64,000 nucleotides of DNA from Viridibacterium silvisoli (GTDB lineage Bacteria; Pseudomonadota; Gammaproteobacteria; Burkholderiales; Rhodocyclaceae). Position 1 is the stretch's first letter, and every line of letters begins with the position of its first letter. The translations under genes and the position numbers were made by a program. The notes beneath the pieces were generated by a model that ran no database searches, had not been told where the DNA came from, and saw only the letters and a program-made list of their open reading frames with translations. Of the stretch, positions 15,226-24,650 are shown piece after piece. Location of the stretch: contig NZ_JAYXHS010000001.1 in NCBI RefSeq assembly GCF_036017035.1, positions 1,178,001 to 1,242,000 on the forward strand, in the 5' to 3' direction.

Positions 15226-15265
15226 CGGCAATACACTGCGCGCACTACTTAGCGAGAGCAACATA

Positions 15266-15973
15266 ATGGCTGCCAATATTCTGCTGGTCGAAGACGAGCC
15301 CGCGATCCAGGAACTGATCGCCGCCAATCTTACCCGTGCCGGTCACACCGTAGTGCGCGCAGCCGATGCCGAGGCGGCACAGCGCATCGTGCGCGACGCC
15401 CTGCCCGATCTCGTGCTGCTCGACTGGATGCTGCCCGGCATGTCCGGCATCGAACTGGCGCGTCGCCTGCGTACCGAAGAGCGGACCAAGCAGATCCCCA
15501 TCATCATGCTGACCGCGCGTAGTGAAGAAGAGGACCGCGTGATGGGCCTCGAGACCGGCGCCGATGATTACATTTCCAAGCCCTTCAGCCCGCGCGAACT
15601 GGTCGCCCGTATCAAGGCCGTACTGCGCCGGCGTGCGCCCGAAGCGACCGAAGATGCGGTCGAGACCTCCGGCCTGCGGCTTGACCCGGCCACGCACCGC
15701 GTGACTGCGGGCGAACAGGGCATCAATCTCGGCCCGACCGAATTCCGCTTGCTGCACTACCTCATGACCCACCCGGAACGCGTACACTCGCGCTCACAAC
15801 TGCTCGATCAGGTATGGGGCGACCACGTGTTCGTGGAAGAGCGTACGGTCGACGTGCATATCCGTCGCCTGCGCAGTGCGCTCGAAGCGACGCAGCACGA
15901 CCGCCTGATCCAGACCGTGCGTGGCAGCGGTTATCGCCTGTCGGCAGACGCCGTCGTGGCCGACAACGCCTGA
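15266..15973 (+). CDS. phoB: Phosphate regulon response regulator PhoB
   Basis: PhoB activates phosphate-starvation genes when phosphorylated by PhoR. The 235-residue OmpR-type regulator has a receiver domain with acidic pocket EDE (9-11), phospho-acceptor Asp53 in LLDWMLPG, conserved Thr and Lys in MLTARS and YISKPFSPREL, and a winged-helix DNA-binding domain (about 130-228) ending in IQTVRGSGYRLS. The sequence is closest in feel to PhoB rather than other OmpR regulators, and PhoR follows 60 bases later. A Pho box precedes the gene. Confidence 0.95.
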   Translation: MAANILLVEDEPAIQELIAANLTRAGHTVVRAADAEAAQRIVRDALPDLVLLDWMLPGMSGIELARRLRTEERTKQIPIIMLTARSEEEDRVMGLETGADDYISKPFSPRELVARIKAVLRRRAPEATEDAVETSGLRLDPATHRVTAGEQGINLGPTEFRLLHYLMTHPERVHSRSQLLDQVWGDHVFVEERTVDVHIRRLRSALEATQHDRLIQTVRGSGYRLSADAVVADNA

Positions 15974-16033
15974 CCGCTGCGCACCTTCGACCCGCCATCG
16001 GCGGGCTTCGCAACAACCGCGTGAGGTAACGCC

Positions 16034-17365
16034 ATTTTTCCAAGCCGTCTGATCTGGACTTACGCAATCGGCTTCCTGTCCGGCCTGTTCATCGCAGCCG
16101 GGTTTGTCTGGGCTTTCTTCGGGGGCCTTGCGGCAGCGCTGGTCACCTGCTTTGGCCTGCTGGCCATCATCGTTTATCACCTGCGCAACCTTGGCAAGCT
16201 CATGAATTGGGCGCGCGAGCCGCTCGGCACGCCTACGCCGCATGCCTGGGGCACTTGGGATCATGTCTTCGCCGCACTGTCGCGGCATTCGCGGGTGGCT
16301 TACGACCAACGCGAGCGCCTGTCGCAAACCCTTGCGCGTTTTCGCGAAGCTGCGCAGGCGATGCCGGATGGCGTCATCTACCTGACGCGCCAGAACACCA
16401 TCGAGTGGGTCAACGTCGCCGCCCAGCATCACTTCGGTCTCGACGCCACCCGCGATGTCGGCACGGCCATCAGCAACCTCGTGCGCCAGCCCGATTTCGT
16501 CGGCTACGTCGAGCGCGGTGAGTACCAGGAGCCGCTGGTTTTCAAGCCGGTGCGCAATGACAGCCTGACCCTGTCGATGCAGATCGTGCCCTTCGGTGAA
16601 GACCTCAAGATGCTGTTGTCGCGTGATATCAGCCAGCTGGAAAAGCTGGAGAACATGCGTCGCGACTTCGTCGCCAACGTGTCGCACGAACTCAAGACAC
16701 CGCTGACCGTGGTGAGCGGTTTCGTCGAAATGCTGCATGACGGGCTGGAAGACTTCTCCGCCGACGATGCACGCCGCTACCTGAATCTGGCGAGTGAGCA
16801 GGCTGTACGCATGCAGCGCCTGATCGAAGACCTGCTGGCTTTGTCGGCGCTGGAAACCGGTGCGCCGATGCCGGTGGAGGACAAGGTGGACGTGCATGGA
16901 TTGCTGCGCAGCGTGGCGCAGGAAGCCGAGCTGCTCTCGGCCGGGCGTCATCGCGTCACCGTCAAGCGTGGGGCTGGTGCAACCCTCATCGGCTCGCAGA
17001 AAGAGATCCACAGCGTGCTTGCCAACCTGGCGAGCAATGCCGTGCGCTATACCCCGGAGGGTGGCGAGATCTGCCTCATCTGGCAAACCACGCACGAAGG
17101 GGCCGAGCTGGCGGTGCAGGACAACGGGCCTGGCATCGAGGCGCAGCATCTGCCACGCCTGACAGAGCGTTTCTATCGTGTGGATCGTGGCCGCTCGCGC
17201 GAGAGCGGTGGCACCGGCTTGGGTCTGGCCATCGTCAAACATGTGATGACGCGCCATCAGGGTACGCTGGAGATCCAGAGCGAGCCGGGTCGTGGCAGCC
17301 GCTTCGCGGCACACTTTCCAGCGCGCCGCGTGATCAAGCTCGAGACGGAAAAAGCCGGCGAGTGA
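16034..17365 (+). CDS. phoR: Phosphate regulon sensor kinase PhoR, apparently with ATT start codon
   Basis: PhoR phosphorylates PhoB under phosphate limitation. With a start at 16034 the protein has 443 residues: two N-terminal membrane helices (about 8-50), a PAS domain, a HisKA domain with His218 in NVSHELKTPLT, and an HATPase domain with the N box ASNAVRYTPEGGE, DNGPGIE and GGTGLGLAIV. The first in-frame ATG is at 16202 and would delete both membrane helices. The only binding site (GAGG, 16023-16026) is spaced for the ATT at 16034, and an in-frame TGA at 16022 blocks earlier starts. ATT is a rare start codon known from infC. CTG at 16049 is a weaker alternative. Confidence 0.88.
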   Translation: MFPSRLIWTYAIGFLSGLFIAAGFVWAFFGGLAAALVTCFGLLAIIVYHLRNLGKLMNWAREPLGTPTPHAWGTWDHVFAALSRHSRVAYDQRERLSQTLARFREAAQAMPDGVIYLTRQNTIEWVNVAAQHHFGLDATRDVGTAISNLVRQPDFVGYVERGEYQEPLVFKPVRNDSLTLSMQIVPFGEDLKMLLSRDISQLEKLENMRRDFVANVSHELKTPLTVVSGFVEMLHDGLEDFSADDARRYLNLASEQAVRMQRLIEDLLALSALETGAPMPVEDKVDVHGLLRSVAQEAELLSAGRHRVTVKRGAGATLIGSQKEIHSVLANLASNAVRYTPEGGEICLIWQTTHEGAELAVQDNGPGIEAQHLPRLTERFYRVDRGRSRESGGTGLGLAIVKHVMTRHQGTLEIQSEPGRGSRFAAHFPARRVIKLETEKAGE

Positions 17366-17415
17366 GTGGCTGATGAAGCGTGGGCCAATCCACGTTCATC
17401 AACGCAGGCCGGGGC

Positions 17416-19050
17416 CTAGTCGACGGTGTCTTCGCCAGGCTCGCGTGCGAAGGTCACGCGGTCAAAGTTGGCCCCACGTGAGGTCAGCTTGGACATGCGG
17501 CCGAACCACTGGCCGTCTTCATAGACTTCGACACGTCGCCCTGCCAGATACCAACCGGCAGGCACGATGAGACTGGCTTCAGTTTTCAGCGCGGCAATGC
17601 CGGGCACCATGAAGCCCAGCCGGTAACGCTCACGTGCCGAACGATCGCCGAGATGCAGACGTACGGCCACTACCTTGGGCGGCCCAGGCAGGAGATTGAC
17701 GCCCGCCTGCAGGGTGCCGTCGTGTTGATACTGCAGCCAGCTGACTTCCGCCAGTAGCATTGGCGCAGCGGGCGTGGCGCGCAGGCCGACCAGCTGGCGA
17801 TGCTCGACGCGCGAGTCGCCCTGGTTGCGTGCCAGACGATAGCCGGCGACGGACTGATCATTGACCTGCCACACCTCTTCCTGTGCGTAGCCCAGTTGCG
17901 CTGCGCGTTGCACGAGGTACTCCGGCGTGATCTCGGGATCGATGCGGTCGCCGAAGGTGCGGATGATCTGTGAGTCGGAAAAGCTGGTGAGACGCGCGTC
18001 CGTGGGTTGCGAGAACTCACGGCCTTCGAGGAAGAACGCAATCGTCTGCTGATCAACGCATAGCTGCACCTTGGCATTGAGGCGGCGGCGCGGGAACTTG
18101 CGGCCGGCCGCAGCGTGGCCCCAGGGGCGATACAGCGAGACGAGCAGACGCGAGCAAGCGGGTTGCACGCAGTCATCGCCCAGCCCCAGCGAGGCGGGCG
18201 AGACGCTTTTCTTGAGTTGTGCGACGACGGCCTGGATGTGATTGGCGAGGCGCTTGGTGTCGATGCCGCGCAACTTTGCTTCGGGGGCGATCAGGCCGAT
18301 CGGGCGCAGGCCATGATCGGAGTTCACATCAAGCGCAAACTGGGTGGCCTTTTCCGGGCGCGGTTCGCTGTCCGGCAGCACGATGCAGTACGGCGCAAAG
18401 CGTTGTGCCCAGCGCATGATCCACACCAGCTCGCGCGGCGTGCGGCCGCTGGGCATGGCAGCGTCGACCAGCAGCAGTGCGACATAGCATTCCTGCGCAC
18501 TCTGGGCGCCCCACACTTCGTTGAGTGCATCCGGCACGCGCACATCGGCGAGGCCGGCGCGCTCGGCTGCGACGAACAAGGTGTGCAGATTGCGCCACAG
18601 GCCGGGCGGCATTTCACGGCGTGCGCGGAAATTCTCGACCATGGCCAAGGCGCAGTACTGGATACGGCGATGCGCCAGCAGGGCGCGCTTGTCCATGAAG
18701 CCGGGGTCCATCGCCGAGCGTTGGGCGATGAGGGAGTAGCTGCGCGCCATCGTGGTCCAGCCGGCGACGACACGTTGCAGGCGTTCGTCTTCTTCGCTGG
18801 CGGGGGGGAGCGGGCGCGCGATGTAACGTTGCGAGGCTTGCGCCATGACGAAGTCCAGCGTCGTGCGCATCTCTTCAAGCACCTGCAGGTGCTCGGCGGG
18901 CTCTGGCGGATGGGCACACATGCCATCGAGCAGGAAGCCCATGACGGCCATGGAGTCGTCTACATCGGTGGGATTGAGTGCGCGCAGCGCAGCGAGACAC
19001 TGGGACGATTGCGAAAAATCGGTATGGGCCAGATTGCGCGTGCCAATCAT
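17416..19050 (-). CDS. Large conserved protein of unknown function
   Basis: The 544-residue cytoplasmic protein has a helical N-terminal half and a C-terminal half (about 330-540) rich in strands, with segments RRRLNAKVQLCVDQQ, YRLGFMVPGIAALKTEASL and GWYLAGRRVEVYEDG that look like beta-barrel units; a PilZ-like fold is possible, but I do not see the canonical RxxxR and DxSxxG motifs clearly. The ATG at 19050 is chosen over an upstream TTG because GGAGG lies 9 bases ahead of it. It is convergent with phoR. I cannot assign a function. Confidence 0.75.
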   Translation of the reverse strand: MIGTRNLAHTDFSQSSQCLAALRALNPTDVDDSMAVMGFLLDGMCAHPPEPAEHLQVLEEMRTTLDFVMAQASQRYIARPLPPASEEDERLQRVVAGWTTMARSYSLIAQRSAMDPGFMDKRALLAHRRIQYCALAMVENFRARREMPPGLWRNLHTLFVAAERAGLADVRVPDALNEVWGAQSAQECYVALLLVDAAMPSGRTPRELVWIMRWAQRFAPYCIVLPDSEPRPEKATQFALDVNSDHGLRPIGLIAPEAKLRGIDTKRLANHIQAVVAQLKKSVSPASLGLGDDCVQPACSRLLVSLYRPWGHAAAGRKFPRRRLNAKVQLCVDQQTIAFFLEGREFSQPTDARLTSFSDSQIIRTFGDRIDPEITPEYLVQRAAQLGYAQEEVWQVNDQSVAGYRLARNQGDSRVEHRQLVGLRATPAAPMLLAEVSWLQYQHDGTLQAGVNLLPGPPKVVAVRLHLGDRSARERYRLGFMVPGIAALKTEASLIVPAGWYLAGRRVEVYEDGQWFGRMSKLTSRGANFDRVTFAREPGEDTVD

Positions 19051-19606
19051 CAGCAATTTCCTCCGTCGACCGTCGTGCGGGCCGGGCGCAAGCCCATGTC
19101 CGACGCAACACAGGCCGTGTTGCGCAAGGCATCGACTGGATGGGGCGCGGAAAGTTGCGATCCTGCAGAAGACAAGGATTGAATCCCGGAGCGCGCTGTG
19201 CTCATGTGTGTCTGCTCACATCGTGTATTGACCACTCGCACGGCGTTCCTCGAATCAGTCTTTAGCTACCCACACGATCGATACTGCCAGAGCCATGATT
19301 TTCATCTGTCACAAGACAGACATATGGGCAGTTCGACCAACACTTTTCTGTGACTTTTTTGTTGCGCCGCACGCGCCTTACTGCCACGCAGAATGCTGCA
19401 GTGGCGAGTATGACAGATGATGATTAAGCCGAACAATCGTGCCGTCGTACGGTCAGACCCCCGATTGAAGGGGCCGCGTGGCCGCCGCAGGCCCGTATTC
19501 ATGCTGTTGGCGGCAAGCCTGAGCGAGGCTTGAATGGTGGATACTTCCGCGGCGGCCCGGCTTGTACCGCACAAAAAACATTGCATCGCACCCAAAAGGA
19601 ACAGGG
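19051..19606. other. 556-base intergenic region upstream of the ABC transporter
   Basis: No credible gene is visible; the minus-strand frame at 19302-19595 lacks a binding site and family likeness. A perfect hairpin CAAGCCT-GAGCG-AGGCTTG (19514-19532) lies in the presumed 5' untranslated part of the exporter gene. The region is less GC-rich than its neighbours and may hold distal control sites. Confidence 0.5.
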
Positions 19607-21397
19607 ATGGATTGGAGTCATGAACTGCTTGCCAGCTTCATCTGGCTGAGCAAGGCGTTTGGTATCAGCATCATCGGTCTGATTTTCGTCACCTGGGGGC
19701 TGTGCCGGTTTACCGGCTGGGGGCGTCAGTTCAAACGCCTTGCCTGGCCCTACTTCGCACCTTCGCGCAGCTGGAAGCCGCTAGCGGTACTGGCGCTGAT
19801 CGTGTTCATGACCCTCTTCTCGGTGCGCATGAACGTGCTGTTCTCGTTCTGGTACAACGGCTTCTACACGGCCATGCAGAAGCTCGATGCAAAGGCTTTC
19901 TGGTTCATGCTGGGTGTCTTCGCCATCCTCGCTACCGTGCACGTGGCGCGGGCGCTACTGACCTACTATCTGCGCCAGGCCTTCCTGATCCACTGGCGCA
20001 CGGCGCTGACCGACAGCGTGATCAAGCGCTGGCTGGATAACCAGGGCTACCACCGCAGTCGCTACGTCAAGGACGCAGTCGACAACCCCGACCAACGCAT
20101 CCAGCAGGACGTAGACAGCTTCGTCGCCAGCTCGCTGACCTTGTCGATGGGCTTGCTCGACGCCGTGGTTTCGTTGTTCTCCTTCACGCTGATCCTGTGG
20201 GGCCTGTCGGGCGCCCTGACTTTGCTGGGCGTCGAGATCCCGCGTGCGATGGTGTTCCTCGTCTATCTCTACGTGATCGTCGCCACGGTGTTCGCGATCT
20301 GGATCGGTCGCCCCTTGATCCAGCTGAACTTCCTCAACGAGAAGCTCAACGCGAATTTCCGCTACGCATTGATCCGCGTGCGCGAGTACGGCGAGAGCAT
20401 CGCCTTCTTCCGCGGCGAGGCGGTCGAGCGCGCGACGCTGATGGGTCGCTTCGCCGGCGTGATCGGCAATATGTGGGCGATCGTCCACCGTTCGGTCAAG
20501 TTCCAGGGTTTCAACCTGTCAATCTCGCAGGCGGCAGTGGTCTTTCCGATGATCGTGCAGGCGCCTCGCCTGTTCAGCAAACAGATCACGCTAGGTGACG
20601 TCATGCAGACCGCCGAGGCATTCGGCCAGGTGCAGGACGCCCTGTCTTTCTTCCGTAGTTCGTACGATGAGTTCACCGGCTACCGCGCCGTACTCAATCG
20701 TCTCAGCGGTTTTCTCGACAGCATGGATGAGGCCGAGCGCCTGCCCGTCATCGAGACGCAGGGCGAGGCCGGGCTGCTGGCGTTCGAATCGCTGACGGTG
20801 TTGCGCCCGGATGGCGGCGTCTTGCTGGAGGACCTGTCCTTGCGTCTTTCGGCAGGCGGGGCCTTGCTGATCCGGGGCCCTTCGGGTGCCGGCAAGACCA
20901 CGCTCTTGCGCGCCGTGGCCGGGCTGTGGCCGTTTGCGACGGGCAAGGTGATCCGTCCGGTCGGCGAGCAGGCTTTGTTCCTGCCGCAGAAGCCTTACCT
21001 GCCGCTGGGCACGCTGCGTGCTGCACTGAATTACCCGGCGACGGAGCATGCCGGGGCTGCGGCCGAAGACATCCTGCGGCAATGCCAGCTTGGTCATCTT
21101 GTTTCGCGACTCGATGAAGAGGCTGACTGGACCGGCATGTTGTCACTCGGCGAGCAGCAGCGTCTGGCGATCGGGCGAGCCTTGCTGGCGCGACCGCAGG
21201 TGCTGTTCCTCGACGAAGCCAGTTCGGCCATGGACGAAGGGCTGGAGCACGCCATGTATGGCTTGCTGCGGCGGACCTTGCCGGAAGCAATTCTCGTCAG
21301 CGTCGGCCATCGCAGCAGCTTGCTGGAGTTCCATACGCAAGAGATGGAACTGCTCGGCGCGGGCAAGTGGCAGACGCGCGTCTTGTCGCCTGCCTGA
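19607..21397 (+). CDS. SbmA/YddA-type ABC transporter (membrane domain fused to ATPase)
   Basis: The 596-residue protein joins an ABC membrane domain of the SbmA/BacA type (about residues 40-370, six helices; WYNGFYTAMQKLDAKAFW and NPDQRIQQDVDSFV are family hallmarks) to an ATPase domain with Walker A GPSGAGKTT, a diverged signature LSLGEQQRLAIGRALL and Walker B QVLFLDEASSAMD. YddA-like half-transporters work as homodimers in the inner membrane and may move peptides, cobalamin-like molecules or antimicrobial compounds. The ATG at 19607 has AAGGAACAGGG upstream. Substrate not deducible; it stands alone. Confidence 0.9.
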   Translation: MDWSHELLASFIWLSKAFGISIIGLIFVTWGLCRFTGWGRQFKRLAWPYFAPSRSWKPLAVLALIVFMTLFSVRMNVLFSFWYNGFYTAMQKLDAKAFWFMLGVFAILATVHVARALLTYYLRQAFLIHWRTALTDSVIKRWLDNQGYHRSRYVKDAVDNPDQRIQQDVDSFVASSLTLSMGLLDAVVSLFSFTLILWGLSGALTLLGVEIPRAMVFLVYLYVIVATVFAIWIGRPLIQLNFLNEKLNANFRYALIRVREYGESIAFFRGEAVERATLMGRFAGVIGNMWAIVHRSVKFQGFNLSISQAAVVFPMIVQAPRLFSKQITLGDVMQTAEAFGQVQDALSFFRSSYDEFTGYRAVLNRLSGFLDSMDEAERLPVIETQGEAGLLAFESLTVLRPDGGVLLEDLSLRLSAGGALLIRGPSGAGKTTLLRAVAGLWPFATGKVIRPVGEQALFLPQKPYLPLGTLRAALNYPATEHAGAAAEDILRQCQLGHLVSRLDEEADWTGMLSLGEQQRLAIGRALLARPQVLFLDEASSAMDEGLEHAMYGLLRRTLPEAILVSVGHRSSLLEFHTQEMELLGAGKWQTRVLSPA

Positions 21398-21535
21398 GGC
21401 TTGCACCTTGCCGACCGGGCGCATGGAGCGCTGCCGGGCGGCGCGGGTGTTGCTCGTGGCGTGCGCTAGTCTGCCCGCGTGTGCGGTAACGAGATCCTTC
21501 GTGCCGTGCACGCAACACGCACACGAGGACAGATC

Positions 21536-22036
21536 ATGTTTCGAACCATCCCCCCCACACTTTTGCGCGCAGTGCCGCTCGCTTTGGCGCTTGCCACGGC
21601 GAGCCCGGCCAAGGCTGCAAACGTCAGCATCTATGGCCATATCGACATTGGCGGTCTGCCGCAGCCACCGGTGCTGATTGTGCCGACGCCGGTAATCATT
21701 ACGCCGCCACGCGTCATGGTCGAGCGCGAGCCGGTCTATCTGCATGTGCCGCCGGGGCATCGCAAGAACTGGCGCAAGCATTGCGGTCGTTATAACGCCT
21801 GCGGGGAGCGCGTTTATTTCGTGCAGGACGAGTGGTACGAGCGCGTCTACGTACCCGAGCGCGCGCGCCACGGACATCCGCCTCATCATCACGACCGGGG
21901 CTACGAAGTGGAGTACCGCGAGCATCGCACCATCAAGGCGCCACCGCCGCCACGCGCGCCCGAGCCGCCAAGGCATGGCGGCGGGCCGGGTCACGACAAG
22001 GGCCACGGCGACCACGGCAAGCACAAAGGCCACTAG
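21536..22036 (+). CDS. Secreted proline/histidine-rich protein of unknown function
   Basis: The 166-residue product has a signal peptide (RAVPLALALATASPAKA, cut near residue 27), a conserved-looking middle part (VMVEREPVYLHVPPGHRKNW, HCGRYNACGERVYFVQDEWY) with two cysteines, and a tail full of His, Pro, Gly and Lys. Similar small proteins are common in proteobacteria and unassigned. The His-rich tail could bind metal. A GAGGAC binding site supports the ATG at 21536. It lies alone, facing psd tail to tail. Confidence 0.72.
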   Translation: MFRTIPPTLLRAVPLALALATASPAKAANVSIYGHIDIGGLPQPPVLIVPTPVIITPPRVMVEREPVYLHVPPGHRKNWRKHCGRYNACGERVYFVQDEWYERVYVPERARHGHPPHHHDRGYEVEYREHRTIKAPPPPRAPEPPRHGGGPGHDKGHGDHGKHKGH

Positions 22037-22080
22037 GGGCCACTGAGGGGGCACCGGGCGCCACTGAGGCTCCATGCAGA

Positions 22081-22103
22081 TCGAGGCACGCCCGGTGCCT
22101 CGA
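22081..22103. terminator. Hairpin between two convergent genes
   Basis: TCGAGGCAC-GCCCG-GTGCCTCGA is a perfect 9-bp stem between the His-rich protein and psd. It has no long T-run on either side, so terminator function is likely but not certain. Confidence 0.4.
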
Positions 22104-22114
22104 TGAAGTCTTAA

Positions 22115-23005
22115 TCAGGTGGAGGTGGCGGGCGCGTAGTGCGCCATCTCTTCGCCCAGTCTGATGGGGCGACCGGGCATCCACTCCGGGTTGAAGTGAA
22201 GTGCCGGCCCGGGTTGTTTCGGGAACAGCATCACGACGGTCGAGCCGAGCAGGAAGCGGCCCATTTCCTCGCCCTTGCGCACCACCACGTACTTGTCGGC
22301 GTAATGCCATTCGCGTACATCGCCGGTGCGCGGCGGATTCACCACGCCGTGCCACACCGTGGCCATGCTGCCGACAATGGTGGCGCCGACCAGGATCAGC
22401 ACGAAGGACTTGCCGGTGCTGATGCCGGATGAATCCAGCTCGTCGAATACGCACACCACGCGCTCGTTGCGCGCGAACAGCCCCGGCACGCCGCGCGCCG
22501 TCGTCGGGTTCACCGAGAACAGATCGCCGGGCACGTAGATCATGCGCGTCAGGCGGCCATCGCATGGCATGTGGATGCGGTGGTAATCCTTGGGGCTCAG
22601 GTACAGCGTGGCAAAACTGCCATGCTCGAACTGTGCGGCCAGCTTCTCGTCACCGCCGACGACGGCCTGCGTCGTGTAGTGATGGCCCTTGGCCTGGAAA
22701 ATCTGGTGACGATCGATGGCACCGAACTGGCTGATCGCGCCATCGACCGGGCAGATCAGGTCGGCATTGGCGAGCGGGCGTGCACCGGGCTTGAGGGCAC
22801 GCGTGAAGAAATCGTTGAAGGTCTTGTAGGTCGTGATGTCCGGCTGGGCCGCTTCGCTCATGTCGACGCCGTATTTGCGCACGAAGCGGCGGATGATGCC
22901 CGTCGTGATTGCCCCCCAGCGATTGCCCGCGACAAAGCCCGCGAAGACGGTGATCGCTTTCTTGGGGAAAAGATATTGCGGCAGTACGGCAGTGCGATCG
23001 GACAC
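22115..23005 (-). CDS. psd: Phosphatidylserine decarboxylase proenzyme
   Basis: Psd makes phosphatidylethanolamine from phosphatidylserine in the inner membrane. The 296-residue proenzyme has the helical N-terminal region (NDFFTRALKPGARP, VDGAISQFG, FSPKDYHR-like LSPKDYHRIHMP) and the self-cleavage motif LGST near the C-terminus (GRFLLGSTVVML), where Ser becomes the pyruvoyl group. The frame is open far upstream, but family length and alignment place the start at the GTG at 23005 (VSDRTAVLPQYLFPKK). It stands alone; pssA is not adjacent. Confidence 0.94.
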   Translation of the reverse strand: MSDRTAVLPQYLFPKKAITVFAGFVAGNRWGAITTGIIRRFVRKYGVDMSEAAQPDITTYKTFNDFFTRALKPGARPLANADLICPVDGAISQFGAIDRHQIFQAKGHHYTTQAVVGGDEKLAAQFEHGSFATLYLSPKDYHRIHMPCDGRLTRMIYVPGDLFSVNPTTARGVPGLFARNERVVCVFDELDSSGISTGKSFVLILVGATIVGSMATVWHGVVNPPRTGDVREWHYADKYVVVRKGEEMGRFLLGSTVVMLFPKQPGPALHFNPEWMPGRPIRLGEEMAHYAPATST

Positions 23006-23106
23006 GGGGATTCCCGGGAGTGGTGTGGGGCGCCATTGTATCGTGCGCGCGTGGGGGCGGGAGACGGGCGCCGGGCAGGCCGCCGGCCTTTCTCTCCTGT
23101 CTGCCA

Positions 23107-24270
23107 TTATCCCGTTCGCAAGATTGGCGCCGGACCCTGCCCGCGCCGCTTGCCCGCGGGGCTGCTGCTCGCGTAATGAGGGCACTCGTCGAAGAAGCGT
23201 AACGCCAGCTTCAGTGCGTCGGGCCCGGCAGGGTCCGAGAATGCCTGTTTTGCATGGCCGCCGCTCCAGGCATGTGCCAGCCCGGCGACACGAATGAGGC
23301 GTATGCAAGGCTGGCCCGCCAGTTTCCAGTCGACCACGTTGTACGGCCTGCGCGTGCCGCGTCGTATGTCGCGCCCATGTCCTGGTGCCGGCCGCGCATG
23401 GGCCGCGTGTGGGAAGAGCTCGAGCCACAGGGCAACCGATGCCAGCGCGTTGTCCGGAACGACGGTGCGGTCAGTTTCGCCGTGAATGAGCAGCAGGGGC
23501 GGTGCTTGCCGGCCTGCCAGAGCCAGACGCAAAGCCTGCACATCCGGCCCGCGATGGCCGTGCATGGCCTGACTTGCCTGCACGGCATTGCGCGCGCTGT
23601 GAGGTACCGCACCGGAGTGACTGACCACGGCCGCAAAACGCTGAGGAAAGCGCAGCGCCAGGGTGAGTGCCATGCTGCCGCCCGCCGACATGCCAAGCAG
23701 ATATACACGCTCCTGCAGCACGGCTTGCTGACTGCAGACGTGTTCGATGATGCTCATGAGCAAGCCCGCTTCCGCCGCCACGCGCAGGTCGGAGCGAAAC
23801 CAGTTCCAGCAGCGTTGTGCGTTGGCCTGCGAGGATTGCTCCGGCAACAGGATCATGCAGTTCGCGCTACGCGCCACCCTGGCCGCGTGCGTGCTTGCCG
23901 CGAAGCTGGCGGCGTCCTGCCCGCAACCGTGCAGCAATACGAGGAGTGACACCGGGCGCGACTTGCTCGCCGCGTCCGGCACGAACAGGCAGTAGCTGCG
24001 TTGCGCCAGGGGGCCAAGCCCCCAGCGCCCCTCCAGCCATTGGCCGCTGCCGCGACTGATCGGTGGCGGCGCGGGCGAAACGACGCCGTTCAACGCCTGC
24101 CGCGTCGTCTGGCGGGCTTGGCGTATTTGCCTGGTCGTGGTCTCCGCCAGCGCTTCGGCGACGGCCTTGCTCATCGCCTTGCCGACCTTCTTCTGCGTGC
24201 GCACAGTGCTTCTCGTCGCTGCCTGCGACAAGACCTTCCATGCGTTCAACCAGCCTGGTTTTCTAGCCAT
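23107..24270 (-). CDS. PHB-depolymerase-type esterase
   Basis: The 387-residue protein belongs to the PHB depolymerase/LpqC-like esterase family: oxyanion region VLLHGCGQDAASFA, catalytic elbow LLGMSAGGSMAL with Ser in GMSAG, an acidic residue in IHGETDRTVVPDN, and His in AGLAHAWSGGH. The first 60 residues are basic and helical, without a clear signal peptide. It probably hydrolyses short polyesters or other small esters; a link to storage polymer turnover is inferred only from the family. C-terminal residues are poorly conserved. Confidence 0.85.
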   Translation of the reverse strand: MARKPGWLNAWKVLSQAATRSTVRTQKKVGKAMSKAVAEALAETTTRQIRQARQTTRQALNGVVSPAPPPISRGSGQWLEGRWGLGPLAQRSYCLFVPDAASKSRPVSLLVLLHGCGQDAASFAASTHAARVARSANCMILLPEQSSQANAQRCWNWFRSDLRVAAEAGLLMSIIEHVCSQQAVLQERVYLLGMSAGGSMALTLALRFPQRFAAVVSHSGAVPHSARNAVQASQAMHGHRGPDVQALRLALAGRQAPPLLLIHGETDRTVVPDNALASVALWLELFPHAAHARPAPGHGRDIRRGTRRPYNVVDWKLAGQPCIRLIRVAGLAHAWSGGHAKQAFSDPAGPDALKLALRFFDECPHYASSSPAGKRRGQGPAPILRTG

Positions 24271-24403
24271 GGCAATGCACGTGGGGCGATGAGACTTTCA
24301 TGAGGGGGCCTGGCCGGGGTCTGAGGGAAAGCGCTGCTGCTTTGCAGCATCCGGCATGCCCGCTAAAATGCGATGGTCGGCAGCATGGGCAGCCATGTGG
24401 CCG

Positions 24404-24568
24404 ACGCGTTCTCAGGGCGGGGCGGAATTCCCCACCGGCGGTATGCGCAACTTGTTGCGTGAGCCCGCGAGCGCTCGCTACCTGCAAGGGGGGGCGAGGT
24501 CAGCAGATCTGGTAAGTCGAGAGACAACGCCAGGGCCGACGGTCATAGTCCGGATAAAAGAGATCGCG
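24404..24568 (+). ncRNA. FMN riboswitch (RFN element)
   Basis: The region carries the RFN hallmarks in order: TCAGGGCGGGG, CCCCACCGGCGGTA, AGCCCGCGAGCGC, CAGATCTGGT, GCCGACGGTCATAGTCCGGAT. It lies 82 bases ahead of ribH. The aptamer segment AACGCCAGG (24526-24534) is fully complementary to CCTGGCGTT (24574-24582) just after the aptamer, offering an alternative fold in the absence of FMN. Confidence 0.95.
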
Positions 24569-24650
24569 ATTCTCCTGGCGTTCGTGCGTCTGCATGTTCG
24601 CCGTGTTGTCGCGTGCCCTGATTCTGGCCAATCCATCCAAGAGGAAAACC

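Noticed and set aside
15794..17314. Minus-strand frame of 506 codons
   Set aside because: Antisense to phoB end and phoR; no family features.
17370..17400. Hairpin after phoR as an intrinsic terminator
   Set aside because: The stem has a bulge and no T-run on either strand.
19302..19595. 97-codon minus-strand frame before the ABC transporter
   Set aside because: No binding site and no family likeness; treated as noncoding.
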